From positions 1 through 53,409 of the forward strand of contig NZ_JABBNI010000024.1 of assembly GCF_012926525.1 (NCBI RefSeq): a DNA stretch of 53,409 nucleotides. Direction: 5' to 3'. The translations under genes and the position numbers were made by a program. Every line of letters begins with the position of its first letter. The stretch's first letter is position 1. This stretch comes from Clostridium muellerianum (GTDB taxonomy: Bacteria > Bacillota > Clostridia > Clostridiales > Clostridiaceae). The notes below the pieces were generated by a model, which was not told the DNA's origin, made no database searches, and worked only from the letters and a program-made list of their open reading frames with translations. Of this stretch, positions 10,162 through 17,687 are shown piece after piece.

Positions 10162-10311
10162 ATGATTGGAAGAATACCCCATCTTAATTGTAAGTTTGAA
10201 TCAGAAACGAAAGATTTTTTAAATATTATTCTTCATAACTCTCTTAAAAATGTGATAAATCTGGCTAACTCCAAAGATAGAATTGTTTATGAAGAATTAC
10301 TATATGTTTGA
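10162..10311 (+). pseudogene. Short ORF, probable gene remnant
   Basis: A 49-aa ORF (begins MIGRIPHLNCKFES, ends EELLYV) without a good RBS. Its composition looks coding and it may be the tail of a larger deleted gene, but I do not recognise the family. It lies 113 nt upstream of the WXG100-like gene on the same strand. Confidence 0.25.
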
Positions 10312-10424
10312 TAAAAAGAAATGTAGATCAAATAAATGTAATAATATTACAAAGCTAAAATTGTATAATTAAATAAAATATGGTAATATGATGGGTGTTA
10401 AAATAATGTACTAAGGAGATAACT

Positions 10425-10733
10425 ATGACTGAAAGTAAAGAAATTAAAATAGGTCAAGTTGATATGTCAGATGTAAGTAAAACTGTTTTTGATTGTGACA
10501 CTACAGTTGAGGCAATTTCACTTAAAGTAGATGAGTCTACACAGACGATGTTGCAGTTAGCAGATGAGAGTTGGTATGGTGATAGTCAAATAGCATTTTT
10601 AGAGTCGTATTATAAATGGGTTGAAGATTCAAAGGCTTTTATAGATGGTATCAATAGCTTATCAGATTGTTTAATAAATAATGTAGAGAAAGTAGAGAGT
10701 TTACTCAAAAAAGGACAAAGCTTACATTTTTAA
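10425..10733 (+). CDS. WXG100-like (ESAT-6 superfamily) small protein
   Basis: 102 aa, close to the 100-aa norm of WXG100 proteins. It has two amphipathic helices joined at W50-Y51-G52 (ADESWYGDSQIAFLESY), matching the central WxG turn. These proteins are usually substrates or chaperone partners of type VII (ESX/Yuk) secretion. The RBS AAGGAGAT sits at the expected distance. The next gene starts 25 nt later and encodes a large helical protein. No EssC/YukB ATPase or EsaA is present in the window, so secretion would depend on machinery elsewhere. A helper (Lap-like) role for the next protein is inferred. Confidence 0.65.
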   Translation: MTESKEIKIGQVDMSDVSKTVFDCDTTVEAISLKVDESTQTMLQLADESWYGDSQIAFLESYYKWVEDSKAFIDGINSLSDCLINNVEKVESLLKKGQSLHF

Positions 10734-10758
10734 TTTAAGTATCGGAGGAATAGAAGCA

Positions 10759-12126
10759 ATGGCGAGAAGTATAGGATATTCGGGAATATTGGCAGTTGAT
10801 TATAATGAATGTGATGAATTAATTCGACTATTAGAAAATACTAAAAGGTGTGCAGAAACAGATTTAGATAATCTTAATAGAGCATTTAGTTATGCGGAAG
10901 GATGTGATGGTATAGGTAGCGCTATACCTAATGCAATAAGGTCAGTTAAAGATAAAATAGAAAGGTTAGAACGTTTTAAGAAAAATTTTTCTGATTATAT
11001 TGAGGATATTAAAGAATTTGATTATTATTTCGCTGCTGATGTTTCTAATAATCGTATTTTAGAAGCTATAAGGCATAATATAAGTATAGTAAATTTCCTA
11101 AATAGAAATGTTGATGTACAGAGTATAGAGAAGTTAGAAAAGCTATTAGAAATAGAAAAATTCTATAATATGATGAATAAGTGTTATGGATTTAAGCCAG
11201 AAGAAGCAAGATTGATTTTAAAAGCCTATGAATTATCAATGAATCCAAAAGAAGGATATATGACTAAAGAGCAAGCTATGGCAAGAGCATCTTTACTACG
11301 TTATAATCCTAATCTAAAAATTGAATTAACAGATGAACAAAAATTAAAGGAGTTTTTAAAAAATCTATCAACATTAGGTACTTATCATGGATTTTTATGG
11401 GAGTGTGTAGATAATGCACCAACAGAAAATGAGGCAAAAGATTACTTTAAGGAAATGGGTATGTCTGCTGAGGAGGTTAACAATCTTAAAAAAATAATGG
11501 TTACTCAACATAGCCATGATAAAGTTGGAAAAAAAGATTTTGCACATGAAATAGTTGAAATAGCTTCATATTTAAATGCAGGTGCAGGTGGTGGAAGACT
11601 TTTAGCGGATGCAGGGAATTTTGGACACACAAATGAAATGGCAAGTATTAAGGGTGATATTTGGTCAGGTTCAATGTCAGATTCAGATTTATATGCTAAT
11701 ATAGATTCAGTAAATATTTATAATAGAGCAAAAAACAACAAATATAGTGACTTTATGAGTACTTTTACAAATTATAATACATCTGTAGCTAGTGGAAAAA
11801 TTAATAGAGCAAATGAATATTGTGCGAATTATGGTGATGGAGATATAGAAAAAGGAAAGCAAAAGATTAAGAATATTATAGAGAGTCGGTCTCCAGGTGG
11901 TGAGTTTTTAACACATGAACCACAAGATGCAATAAATTATGGTTGGTCTCAAATGAAAGACGAAATTGCATTGACTATAGCAAAGCATACTAAAACTAAA
12001 GGCGAAGTTGATAAGATGATTCATGATATAGATAAGAGTGCTGACGATTATATTCAAAATATGAAAGACAAAGAGAGTGATATAAAATCTGCTAAGCATA
12101 AGTTTTATAATTGTTTAGGCATATAG
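10759..12126 (+). CDS. LXG/WXG-like candidate T7SS effector or pre-toxin
   Basis: 455 aa, no signal peptide, no membrane segment. The first about 130 residues are helical (DELIRLLENTKRCAETDLDNLNRAF, then IRSVKDKIERLERFKKNFSDYI), like LXG/WXG targeting modules. The middle and C-terminal part (about 210-400) is mixed, with KKDFAHEIVEIASYLNAGAGGG, GDIWSGSMSDSDLYANIDSVNIY and a GGEFLTHEPQDAI segment. It ends in a helix. I do not recognise a catalytic family. The position between a WXG100-like gene and a lipoprotein gene (20 nt downstream) is the usual layout of type VII effector modules. Being a toxin is inference; it could also be structural. Confidence 0.5.
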   Translation: MARSIGYSGILAVDYNECDELIRLLENTKRCAETDLDNLNRAFSYAEGCDGIGSAIPNAIRSVKDKIERLERFKKNFSDYIEDIKEFDYYFAADVSNNRILEAIRHNISIVNFLNRNVDVQSIEKLEKLLEIEKFYNMMNKCYGFKPEEARLILKAYELSMNPKEGYMTKEQAMARASLLRYNPNLKIELTDEQKLKEFLKNLSTLGTYHGFLWECVDNAPTENEAKDYFKEMGMSAEEVNNLKKIMVTQHSHDKVGKKDFAHEIVEIASYLNAGAGGGRLLADAGNFGHTNEMASIKGDIWSGSMSDSDLYANIDSVNIYNRAKNNKYSDFMSTFTNYNTSVASGKINRANEYCANYGDGDIEKGKQKIKNIIESRSPGGEFLTHEPQDAINYGWSQMKDEIALTIAKHTKTKGEVDKMIHDIDKSADDYIQNMKDKESDIKSAKHKFYNCLGI

Positions 12127-12145
12127 TATAAGGAGGAATCCATAC

Positions 12146-12763
12146 ATGCAAAAAAATAAAAGAGTAATTTTATTTTTAACTCTAATCTGTTTGTGCATAT
12201 TTATAATGCAAGTATTTGTGGGTTGTAGTAATAACTATACAACACCAAAAGATACTAAGATGGCCACAGAATCAGATATTATCAAATATGTTGCAGAGAA
12301 TTTTGATAAATATAGAAGTAGAATTAAGGATGAGTCGGGGGTAGAAGGAAAAGTAGTAAATGGGATAATAAATGGTAAAGAAGAAAAATATATAGAGTTT
12401 GATATTGATAATGATACAAAAATAAAGTTTGTAGTAACTTCAACAGTTAGAATTACAAAACAATTTGAACCATCTCAAGAATTTAATTATACAAGGGAAA
12501 TTGAAATGGTTTTATTTGGAATGAGGGAAGATGATGATATTAGAATTAAACTTAGAGGCAATGGATCTATTTCATGTGACTATAAAGCAAATGATTTAGA
12601 ACATCCATTACCAAGTCAAAAAGAAAAGGATGAATGTATTGACTCTCAAATTAAACAGAATATAAGTACCAAAGAATTAGAAAAGCTATCTTCAAAAGCA
12701 CACTCAATCTATAAAGTGTTTGAAAAAATATGTAATGAATACAATGAGAAAAATCAGAAATAA
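12146..12763 (+). CDS. Lipoprotein, candidate partner or immunity protein
   Basis: 205 aa with a lipoprotein signal: a basic start, hydrophobic stretch and lipobox FVGC with Cys27. The mature part is soluble, charged and without recognised family (IKYVAENFDKYRSRIKDESG, then IKFVVTSTVRITKQFEP). The RBS AAGGAGGAAT precedes the ATG. It follows the LXG-like gene by 19 nt, so co-transcription is likely. In type VII toxin loci a membrane-bound lipoprotein often protects the producer, which is the best guess here; no direct sequence evidence fixes that role. Confidence 0.55.
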   Translation: MQKNKRVILFLTLICLCIFIMQVFVGCSNNYTTPKDTKMATESDIIKYVAENFDKYRSRIKDESGVEGKVVNGIINGKEEKYIEFDIDNDTKIKFVVTSTVRITKQFEPSQEFNYTREIEMVLFGMREDDDIRIKLRGNGSISCDYKANDLEHPLPSQKEKDECIDSQIKQNISTKELEKLSSKAHSIYKVFEKICNEYNEKNQK

Positions 12764-12906
12764 ACAAATCCAGAAACATGTTCTTTATTTTCTAAGAATA
12801 GAACATGCTTATCAGAAGTATTATTTACAGAATATAAAATCTTAGTGAGCAAAGTTCTTAAATTTAATACCATAATCCTTATATCTTAATATGGAGGTGA
12901 CAATGG

Positions 12907-13299
12907 ATGAATTTCAATAAAAGATATTATTTTAAAAATATAGCAAATGAGACTTTAGATATAATTGATAAGGGATACTATATAAATCATAACTCATTAA
13001 ACACTATATCTGTTGTTAATAATACCACAGTCGACACAATAATAGATTTAAGAAAAAAAGGCATTAGTGGGAATATTATTGCCCTTAACTTTGCCTCTGC
13101 TAAGAATCCAGGAGGTGGATTTCAGACAGGGGCTAATGTACAAGAAGAAAGCATTTCCAGAGTCTCTGCATTATATCCTTGCCTTATTAGATGTAAGGAG
13201 TTCTATGAATATCATAAAAAGCATGGAAATATTTTTAATTCCTTAAATCAAACTATGAAACTAACAAATAATAATTTGAAACTACAAATAAAGTTTTGA
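12907..13299 (+). pseudogene. Truncated PARG-type (TIGR02452/DUF2263) ADP-ribose hydrolase
   Basis: The 130-aa ORF matches the N-terminal half of bacterial-type poly(ADP-ribose) glycohydrolase-like proteins. It contains IALNFASAKNPGGGF followed by GANVQEESISRVSALY, the family's GGG-x(6-8)-QEE catalytic signature. Full-length members are about 260-280 aa; this one runs out after FYEYHKKHGNIF into unrelated low-complexity sequence and a stop, so the C-terminal half of the fold is missing. RBS GGAGGTG is good. It sits beside the candidate toxin module, so it may be a relic of an anti-ADP-ribosylation gene. Whether any activity remains is doubtful. Confidence 0.7.
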
Positions 13300-13307
13300 G
13301 CGAATCT

Positions 13308-13345
13308 CCCCCATTAGAGCCAAATACTGCTCTCTAATGGAGGCT
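13308..13345. terminator. Hairpin after truncated PARG gene
   Basis: CCATTAGAG pairs with CTCTAATGG (about 13311-13341) around a short loop. It could act as a terminator, but the trailing T-run is short (CTTT). Confidence 0.4.
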
Positions 13346-13347
13346 TT

Positions 13348-13509
13348 ATGGTAGAAGATACTTTAAAGGAGTTAAAGTTTAAGGGAAGTTTAGAAGGGAT
13401 TGAAATATACAGTAGGTTGAATCACCCTTATTATTGTTCAATAAAAACAAATTGGGAAAAAGAATTTGATAATTATTTAAGCAAATTGGAAGTTTTAAAT
13501 TATCAATGA
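13348..13509 (+). CDS. Short hypothetical or gene remnant
   Basis: A 53-aa ORF (begins MVEDTLKELKFKGS, ends EVLNYQ) containing GIEIYSRLNHPYYCSIK. The start has TGGAGG 8 nt upstream, although that RBS is part of the preceding hairpin. I do not recognise it. It is probably the tail of a deleted gene or a small island protein. A dispersed-repeat fragment begins at its stop codon. Confidence 0.3.
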   Translation: MVEDTLKELKFKGSLEGIEIYSRLNHPYYCSIKTNWEKEFDNYLSKLEVLNYQ

Positions 13510-13557
13510 CAAAATATACTAACATCTTTGACTTGCTATTTTCTTTCATATGCCTAA
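13508..13557. repeat. Dispersed repeat, partial copy 3
   Basis: ACAAAATATACTAACATC and CTTTCATATGCCTAA match copy 1 (18600-18716) almost base for base (ACAAAATATACTAATGTC, CTTTTATATACCTAA). Only the right half of the repeat is present here. It lies exactly between convergent genes. Confidence 0.6.
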
Positions 13558-13598
13558 TTCACGTTTTGGAAGATTGCTCCTTAATCTATCTATACTGG

Positions 13599-13970
13599 TT
13601 AGGGTATTTCTCTCTTTTTATCGGCTCTTTTGTTTTGCAGATACCATTCCATAGCATGGTCAGTTAATCTATCGTATAAATCATTGTTTACATAAGGGTT
13701 TTGATAATCCCTAATTCTCTCTAAGTCGTTTTTTATTTCAGTCAAAGTTTCATCACTAAATTTTCCCCAACTACTAAGTGTATTCCACATATACTTGCAA
13801 AACATTTCAAACCTATCGTCCCAATTTATATTTCCGTTATCCTGTGCTTCATACCTAAGTTTTTCTATTGCTTTCAATAATTCACCTTGTACTGTATCTG
13901 CCTGACCATTTTTATGGACATAATTCTTCCAAATGAACTTTGCTTCTTCGAAATATTTCATCTCTACCAC
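13599..13970 (-). CDS. Conserved hypothetical protein, island gene
   Basis: 123 aa, soluble and acidic, no signal or membrane segment. Distinctive segment: WKNYVHKNGQADTVQGELLKAI, then EAQDNGNINWDDRFEMFCKYMWNTL. I believe similar short proteins are common uncharacterised accessory genes, but I cannot name a family. It has a proper start with AGGAGTGG upstream on the minus strand and faces the toxin-like module. An immunity function is conceivable from position only. Confidence 0.6.
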   Translation of the reverse strand: MVEMKYFEEAKFIWKNYVHKNGQADTVQGELLKAIEKLRYEAQDNGNINWDDRFEMFCKYMWNTLSSWGKFSDETLTEIKNDLERIRDYQNPYVNNDLYDRLTDHAMEWYLQNKRADKKREIP

Positions 13971-14179
13971 TCCTTTGCTTATTGGTTTAATGATACATCA
14001 TATAATTGAAGAGTTACAAATATTTAACATAAGCTATACATAGATTGCTTTTCTAACCCTAAAATCCTTTAACTTTATATCAATATGATAGGTATGAGAT
14101 TGTACTAAATAAATTTTTGCTCTTTATAGTATTTTTCTCTGTGTTAAAGATTTTTAACAATTTAAACCAATATATATTA
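13971..14179. other. Intergenic AT-rich sequence, no gene seen
   Basis: It carries the promoter side of the 123-aa minus-strand gene and AT-rich sequence without a convincing ORF on either strand. It leads into the transposase relic. Confidence 0.4.
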
Positions 14180-14338
14180 TTAAATATGGTATGTAATAAG
14201 GAAAAACGCTCTGGTGTGTCGGTCAATACAACAATTGAGAGTGATAGCTGCTCGCTTCTTATTTCCATCTGTTTCTATTAACTTTTTTATAGTAGAGTAC
14301 TTATCCATTTTTATCATGGCTAAATTTACCTTTCTCAT
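14180..14338 (-). pseudogene. Transposase N-terminal remnant (HTH domain)
   Basis: Minus-strand reading from ATG 14338 gives MRKVNLAMIKMDKY, then KKLIETDGNKKRAAITLN, which resembles the helix-turn-helix start of a common clostridial insertion-sequence transposase (MRKVNLAM...KKLVETNGNKKRAA). RBS AGAGGTG is intact. After about 40 residues the frame degenerates (CCIDRHTRAFF) and stops at 14180; no DDE domain remains. This dates past IS activity between the toxin-like island and the cobalt locus. Confidence 0.5.
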
Positions 14339-14465
14339 TGTCAGCACCTCTTTTCTAGTTATGAGGTTTATTATACAATGTTTTCATATTTGGGACATAA
14401 TCAAATGTGGTATATTAAGACATTATCACAAATGGATCATAATCTCTGGATAAATTCTTGGCTTG

Positions 14466-14494
14466 TTGACAAATAAGGAAAAAGGATGTAATAT
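14466..14494 (+). promoter_or_regulatory. Sigma-A promoter for riboswitch 1
   Basis: TTGACA (14466-14471), a 17-bp spacer, then TAATAT (14489-14494), about 40 nt before the cobalamin aptamer. Confidence 0.7.
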
Positions 14495-14530
14495 AGTTGT
14501 GTAAACAATTGCAAAAATAATAATATTTTA

Positions 14531-14735
14531 GTACAGGTTTCCTTAATGGGAATTAATAGGGAAAGTGGTGAAAAGCCGCTGCAGCCCCCGCTTCTGTAAG
14601 GATGATGAAACTCATGATATACCACTGGAGACATTGGTCTTTGGGAAGGTGTGAGGAGTAAGATGATTCTAAGTCAGTAGACCTACCTGTTTCTATAGAT
14701 ATAGTGCTTTCGGAGGGAGAGATAAGTATCGAGCG
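14531..14735 (+). promoter_or_regulatory. Cobalamin riboswitch 1
   Basis: The order of conserved blocks fits the cobalamin aptamer: GGGAA at 14560, AAGCCGCTGCAGCCCCCGC (14573-14591) and the B12-box AAGTCAGTAGACCTACCT (14671-14688), followed by the CTTTCGGAGGG segment. A promoter lies upstream and an intrinsic terminator (14790-14813) downstream. The first gene after it (15327) is about 500 nt past the terminator, so its intended target is either that TIM-barrel gene or a lost gene. Confidence 0.93.
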
Positions 14736-14789
14736 ATATTATGATTTTAGTTTTTTTAGCTAAAGCTGTATTCGTGTCGTATATTTAAG

Positions 14790-14815
14790 GACCTTCGCAA
14801 GAAGGTCTTTTTTAC
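14790..14815 (+). terminator. Attenuator terminator of riboswitch 1
   Basis: GACCTTC (14790-14796), a GCAA loop, GAAGGTC (14801-14807) and T6. This is the expected off-state structure for B12-bound riboswitch 1. Confidence 0.85.
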
Positions 14816-14858
14816 GCTGTTATATAAAAAATTATCAAAATGTTCAATAAGCTGCCAA

Positions 14859-14924
14859 ACTTGCCTTTATATTTGAAATATTAGGTATATTATTACCCCC
14901 TAGATACAATATATAAAGGCAAGT
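14859..14924 (+). repeat. Element B: second copy of 14-bp inverted-repeat element
   Basis: ACTTGCCTTTATAT (14859-14872) and ATATAAAGGCAAGT (14911-14924) are identical to the arms of element A at 256-331, with GC(C/A)AAACTTGCC context on the left and TATAAAATATA on the right. The 38-nt spacer differs from that of element A. It lies 45 nt after the riboswitch 1 terminator and about 400 nt before the TIM-barrel gene. Confidence 0.6.
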
Positions 14925-14932
14925 ATAAAATA

Positions 14933-15326
14933 TATAAACAAAAATCAGATACTTATTAAAAAAACTGTAATTTGTAATGTGCGGTCTATACATTGACTAT
15001 TTGCAGTTTTTGTATGAATATTAATGTTTAAAATATCATGAAATCGCACAGTTGCTTCATTAAAAATTTTTACTTAGCTTAACATTATGAACTGCAGCTT
15101 TAAAAATAAAATAATAGGCTAGTGAATTGATTAGTCCATTATTTTAGATTAGAATGGGGAAGTAATAGAGTTATCTCTTAAAAAATCACCATAGGACTAT
15201 CTTATAGTATATTTTAAATACAATGTATTATGAGATAGTCTATTTAAATATTAAAACAAATTTGTTTAATTACGTTTTTAAAGCTGATATTTTAATAAGA
15301 AAATTTAATTAATGGGGGATATGCAA
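14933..15326. other. Intergenic region with hairpin, possible gene-loss scar
   Basis: No gene seen. Near 15130-15156 a GATTAGTCCATTATTT stretch resembles the terminator at 4581-4620. A large hairpin (GACTATCTTATA about 15198 with TATGAGATAGTC about 15232-15243) follows. A DUF4430-type gene may once have stood between element B and this terminator-like relic; that is speculation. Confidence 0.35.
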
Positions 15327-16319
15327 ATGCTAAAGCTAATGAATTTGTCTACATATGATTATGATCTTGAAAGATTTAATTTTAAAAGTGATCAAATAAC
15401 AAAATTTTTAGAAAAACACAATATGGATGGTGTTGAACTTTTAAATCCAATTATGTGGGAAGAAAGTATTCTTCCTAAAGGAATAGTTAAAGGGGTACAT
15501 TTAAAATATTATCCTACATGGCTTGATTTTTGGAAAAATGATAAAAATGAACTTTTGAGGCAATTTAAAACTGAAGATATTATAGAACAATATTATTCAG
15601 GTAATAGTAGAGAAGTTATGATACAACATTATAGAAAAGAAATTGAAGCTGCAGCTAAGATAGGTGTAAAGTACATGGTATTTCATGTAGCTCATGTGGA
15701 GGTTGAACATGCTTATGATTATAATTTCACCTACTCTGATAATGATATTGCAGATGCAGCAATTGATTTGATAAATCAGGCATTTAAAGGGATAGACACA
15801 GATATAGAACTTTTATTTGAAAATATGTGGTGGCCTGGATTTACTATGCTTGACAAAAAAATTGCATTAAAATTGATGAATAAGGTTGAATATAAAAATA
15901 AAGGATTTATGCTGGATACATCTCATTTAATGAATACAAATTTATATCTTAAGGATGAAAAAGAAGCAGTTCAATATATAATAAATACTGTAAAGGAACT
16001 TGGAGAGTTAAAAAATCTAATAAAGGGAATACATCTTAATTCTTCTCTATCAGGGGAATATGTAAGGACTCAAATAAAGAATAAAAATGAACAAAATGAA
16101 GAATTTATGTTGAACCCTTTAAGTGAAGAAGTATTTATGCATGTTTTTAAAATAGATTCTCATAGGCCTTTTATAGATAAAAGTGTACAGAAGGTTATTG
16201 ATTTTATAAATCCCAAATATCTTGTATATGAATTGGTAGCCAATTCAATAGAGCAGCTTGAAGAATATATTGAAATTGAGGATACAGTTTGTTATAAGAG
16301 AGAAGTTTACGAAAATTAA
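15327..16319 (+). CDS. TIM-barrel protein, AP endonuclease 2/xylose isomerase-like
   Basis: 330 aa from ATG 15327, chosen because GGGGGAT (15314-15320) overlaps the in-frame ATG 15312. It has the beta/alpha-barrel pattern of the sugar phosphate isomerase/AP endonuclease superfamily, with metal-ligand-like residues on strand ends: MVFHVAHVEVEHA, ELLFENMWWPG, GFMLDTSHLMNT and KGIHLNSSLSGEY, and a late YELVANSIEQLEEYI. The substrate is unknown. It sits between two cobalamin riboswitches and directly upstream of the cobalt transporter operon, suggesting a cobalt- or cobamide-related role. The gap to riboswitch 1 leaves its B12 control uncertain. Confidence 0.6.
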   Translation: MLKLMNLSTYDYDLERFNFKSDQITKFLEKHNMDGVELLNPIMWEESILPKGIVKGVHLKYYPTWLDFWKNDKNELLRQFKTEDIIEQYYSGNSREVMIQHYRKEIEAAAKIGVKYMVFHVAHVEVEHAYDYNFTYSDNDIADAAIDLINQAFKGIDTDIELLFENMWWPGFTMLDKKIALKLMNKVEYKNKGFMLDTSHLMNTNLYLKDEKEAVQYIINTVKELGELKNLIKGIHLNSSLSGEYVRTQIKNKNEQNEEFMLNPLSEEVFMHVFKIDSHRPFIDKSVQKVIDFINPKYLVYELVANSIEQLEEYIEIEDTVCYKREVYEN

Positions 16320-16328
16320 GATAAAATG

Positions 16329-16357
16329 TTGACATCTATACATTTAGTGGATATAAT
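16329..16357 (+). promoter_or_regulatory. Sigma-A promoter for riboswitch 2
   Basis: TTGACA (16329-16334), a 17-bp spacer and TATAAT (16352-16357): both hexamers match the consensus fully. It starts the cbiQOMN transcript. Confidence 0.85.
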
Positions 16358-16389
16358 GTAAATATGTGATAAAAACTTAATATTAATAT

Positions 16390-16580
16390 TTTAAGGTGCT
16401 TCAAAATGAAGATAATAGGGAAAAAGGTTTGAAACCTTTACAGCCCCCGCTACTGTGAGTAGGGATGAAATCTAGTTAACACTGGCATACTGCTGGGAAG
16501 TTTAGAGAGTAAATTGATCTACGAGTCAGGAGACCTGCCTTAAAGTAATTGACGACAACTTCGGTGGGAAGTGTGTGGTA
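16390..16580 (+). promoter_or_regulatory. Cobalamin riboswitch 2
   Basis: Conserved blocks in order: GGTGCTTC (16395), TTTACAGCCCCCGCTACTGT (16437-16456), ACTGG (16481), and the B12 box GAGTCAGGAGACCTGCC (16523-16539), then ACTTCGGTGGGAAGTG. It controls the downstream cobalt transporter genes through the terminator at 16674-16702. Repression by adenosylcobalamin is family knowledge. Confidence 0.96.
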
Positions 16581-16673
16581 ATATTTGTTTACATAAAAGT
16601 TATATAGTTTATTATTGTTTTTTTATTAATAATTACTAATTAATGTTATGTAATTTCAATATAATGCTATATT

Positions 16674-16702
16674 AGCCTGCAGGTTGTTGCAGGCTTTTTT
16701 AT
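16674..16702 (+). terminator. Attenuator terminator of riboswitch 2
   Basis: AGCCTGCA (16674-16681) pairs with TGCAGGCT (16688-16695), followed by T6. It lies 77 nt upstream of the cbiQ start. Confidence 0.88.
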
Positions 16703-16778
16703 TATAAATTTTTAAATTAATGTAATTAAATGAAGCTTAAGAGAAAGTATTTTACTGAAAAATTAAAGGAGGTGCCAA

Positions 16779-17675
16779 ATGGCAAAAGTTATTGTTTTAT
16801 GTGTCATGCTTTTCGTGGCTGTGTTTTTTTTCAAAAGGGAAAATTGGTATGGACAAACTCATGAGAATGGTACACATCATTGTGGAATCGGACATAAGCA
16901 CGGTGAAGGTTTTTCAATTGATTTTTATGCGTATACTTCTAAAATCAGATATTGGAATCCTACTTTTAAAGTATCTCTTTCTGTTTTAATATTGATTCTT
17001 TGTATTGCACTTAATAATTCATATGTATCTGTTATAGTGATTATTGCAATGGCCTATATAACTATTGTAAAAGGAGAGCTTCCAGTACATGAATATTTGT
17101 CAATAATGACTATTCCAATAGCCTTTATCATTGTTGGTACTTTTACTATTGCTATTGATTTTTCAAATCGGCCTTTGGGACAGTATAATCTGTATCTTCA
17201 TTTCTTCTATGTATTTACTTCCAATGCAAAGCTTAAGGAAGCTATATTTTTGATTTTAAAGGTTTTTGCAGCTATTAGTGCGCTGCAAATGATGACGCTA
17301 TCAACTCCATCCTCTGAGATTATATATGTACTTCGAAAGGCACATGTGCCAAAGCTTATTATAGAACTGATGAATATGATTTACCGTTATATTTTCATTT
17401 TAATGGATGTGTATACTAAAATGAAAAATTCCGCAGAGTCTCGTCAGGGGTACTGTGATTTTAAAACTTCTTGCTATACATTTGGAAGTATTGCAAGTAA
17501 TATGATGGTTACTTCGTTAAAGAAGGCAAGCTCATATTATGATGCCATGGAGGCTAGATGTTATGATGGAGACCTTATATTTTATGAGGAAGATAAAAAG
17601 GTGGAAACAATACAGATTGTCACAGCAGTAGCATTTATAATCTTTTTGATTCTACTCTGGGGCTTTACAAGATAG
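16779..17675 (+). CDS. cbiQ: Cobalt ECF transporter T component CbiQ, His-rich N-terminus
   Basis: 298 aa integral membrane protein, the energy-coupling T subunit that links the CbiO ATPase to the CbiM substrate subunit. After an unusual N-terminal extension (one hydrophobic segment at 3-19, then a His/Cys-rich stretch HENGTHHCGIGHKHGEG at about 29-45) comes the standard CbiQ core with several membrane helices. The Ala-Arg-Gly-type coupling motifs correspond to SAESRQGY and DAMEARCYDGD. The RBS AAAGGAGGTG is strong. It is first in the riboswitch 2 transcript; cbiO follows after 12 nt. The extra metal-binding-looking segment may handle Co2+/Ni2+ outside the membrane, which is inference. Confidence 0.9.
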   Translation: MAKVIVLCVMLFVAVFFFKRENWYGQTHENGTHHCGIGHKHGEGFSIDFYAYTSKIRYWNPTFKVSLSVLILILCIALNNSYVSVIVIIAMAYITIVKGELPVHEYLSIMTIPIAFIIVGTFTIAIDFSNRPLGQYNLYLHFFYVFTSNAKLKEAIFLILKVFAAISALQMMTLSTPSSEIIYVLRKAHVPKLIIELMNMIYRYIFILMDVYTKMKNSAESRQGYCDFKTSCYTFGSIASNMMVTSLKKASSYYDAMEARCYDGDLIFYEEDKKVETIQIVTAVAFIIFLILLWGFTR

Positions 17676-17687
17676 AAAGGGGACATT

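Noticed and set aside
14214-14453. 79-aa plus-strand ORF with hydrophobic segments
   Set aside because: It is antisense to the transposase relic, which has an RBS and family-like residues; the plus-strand frame has neither.
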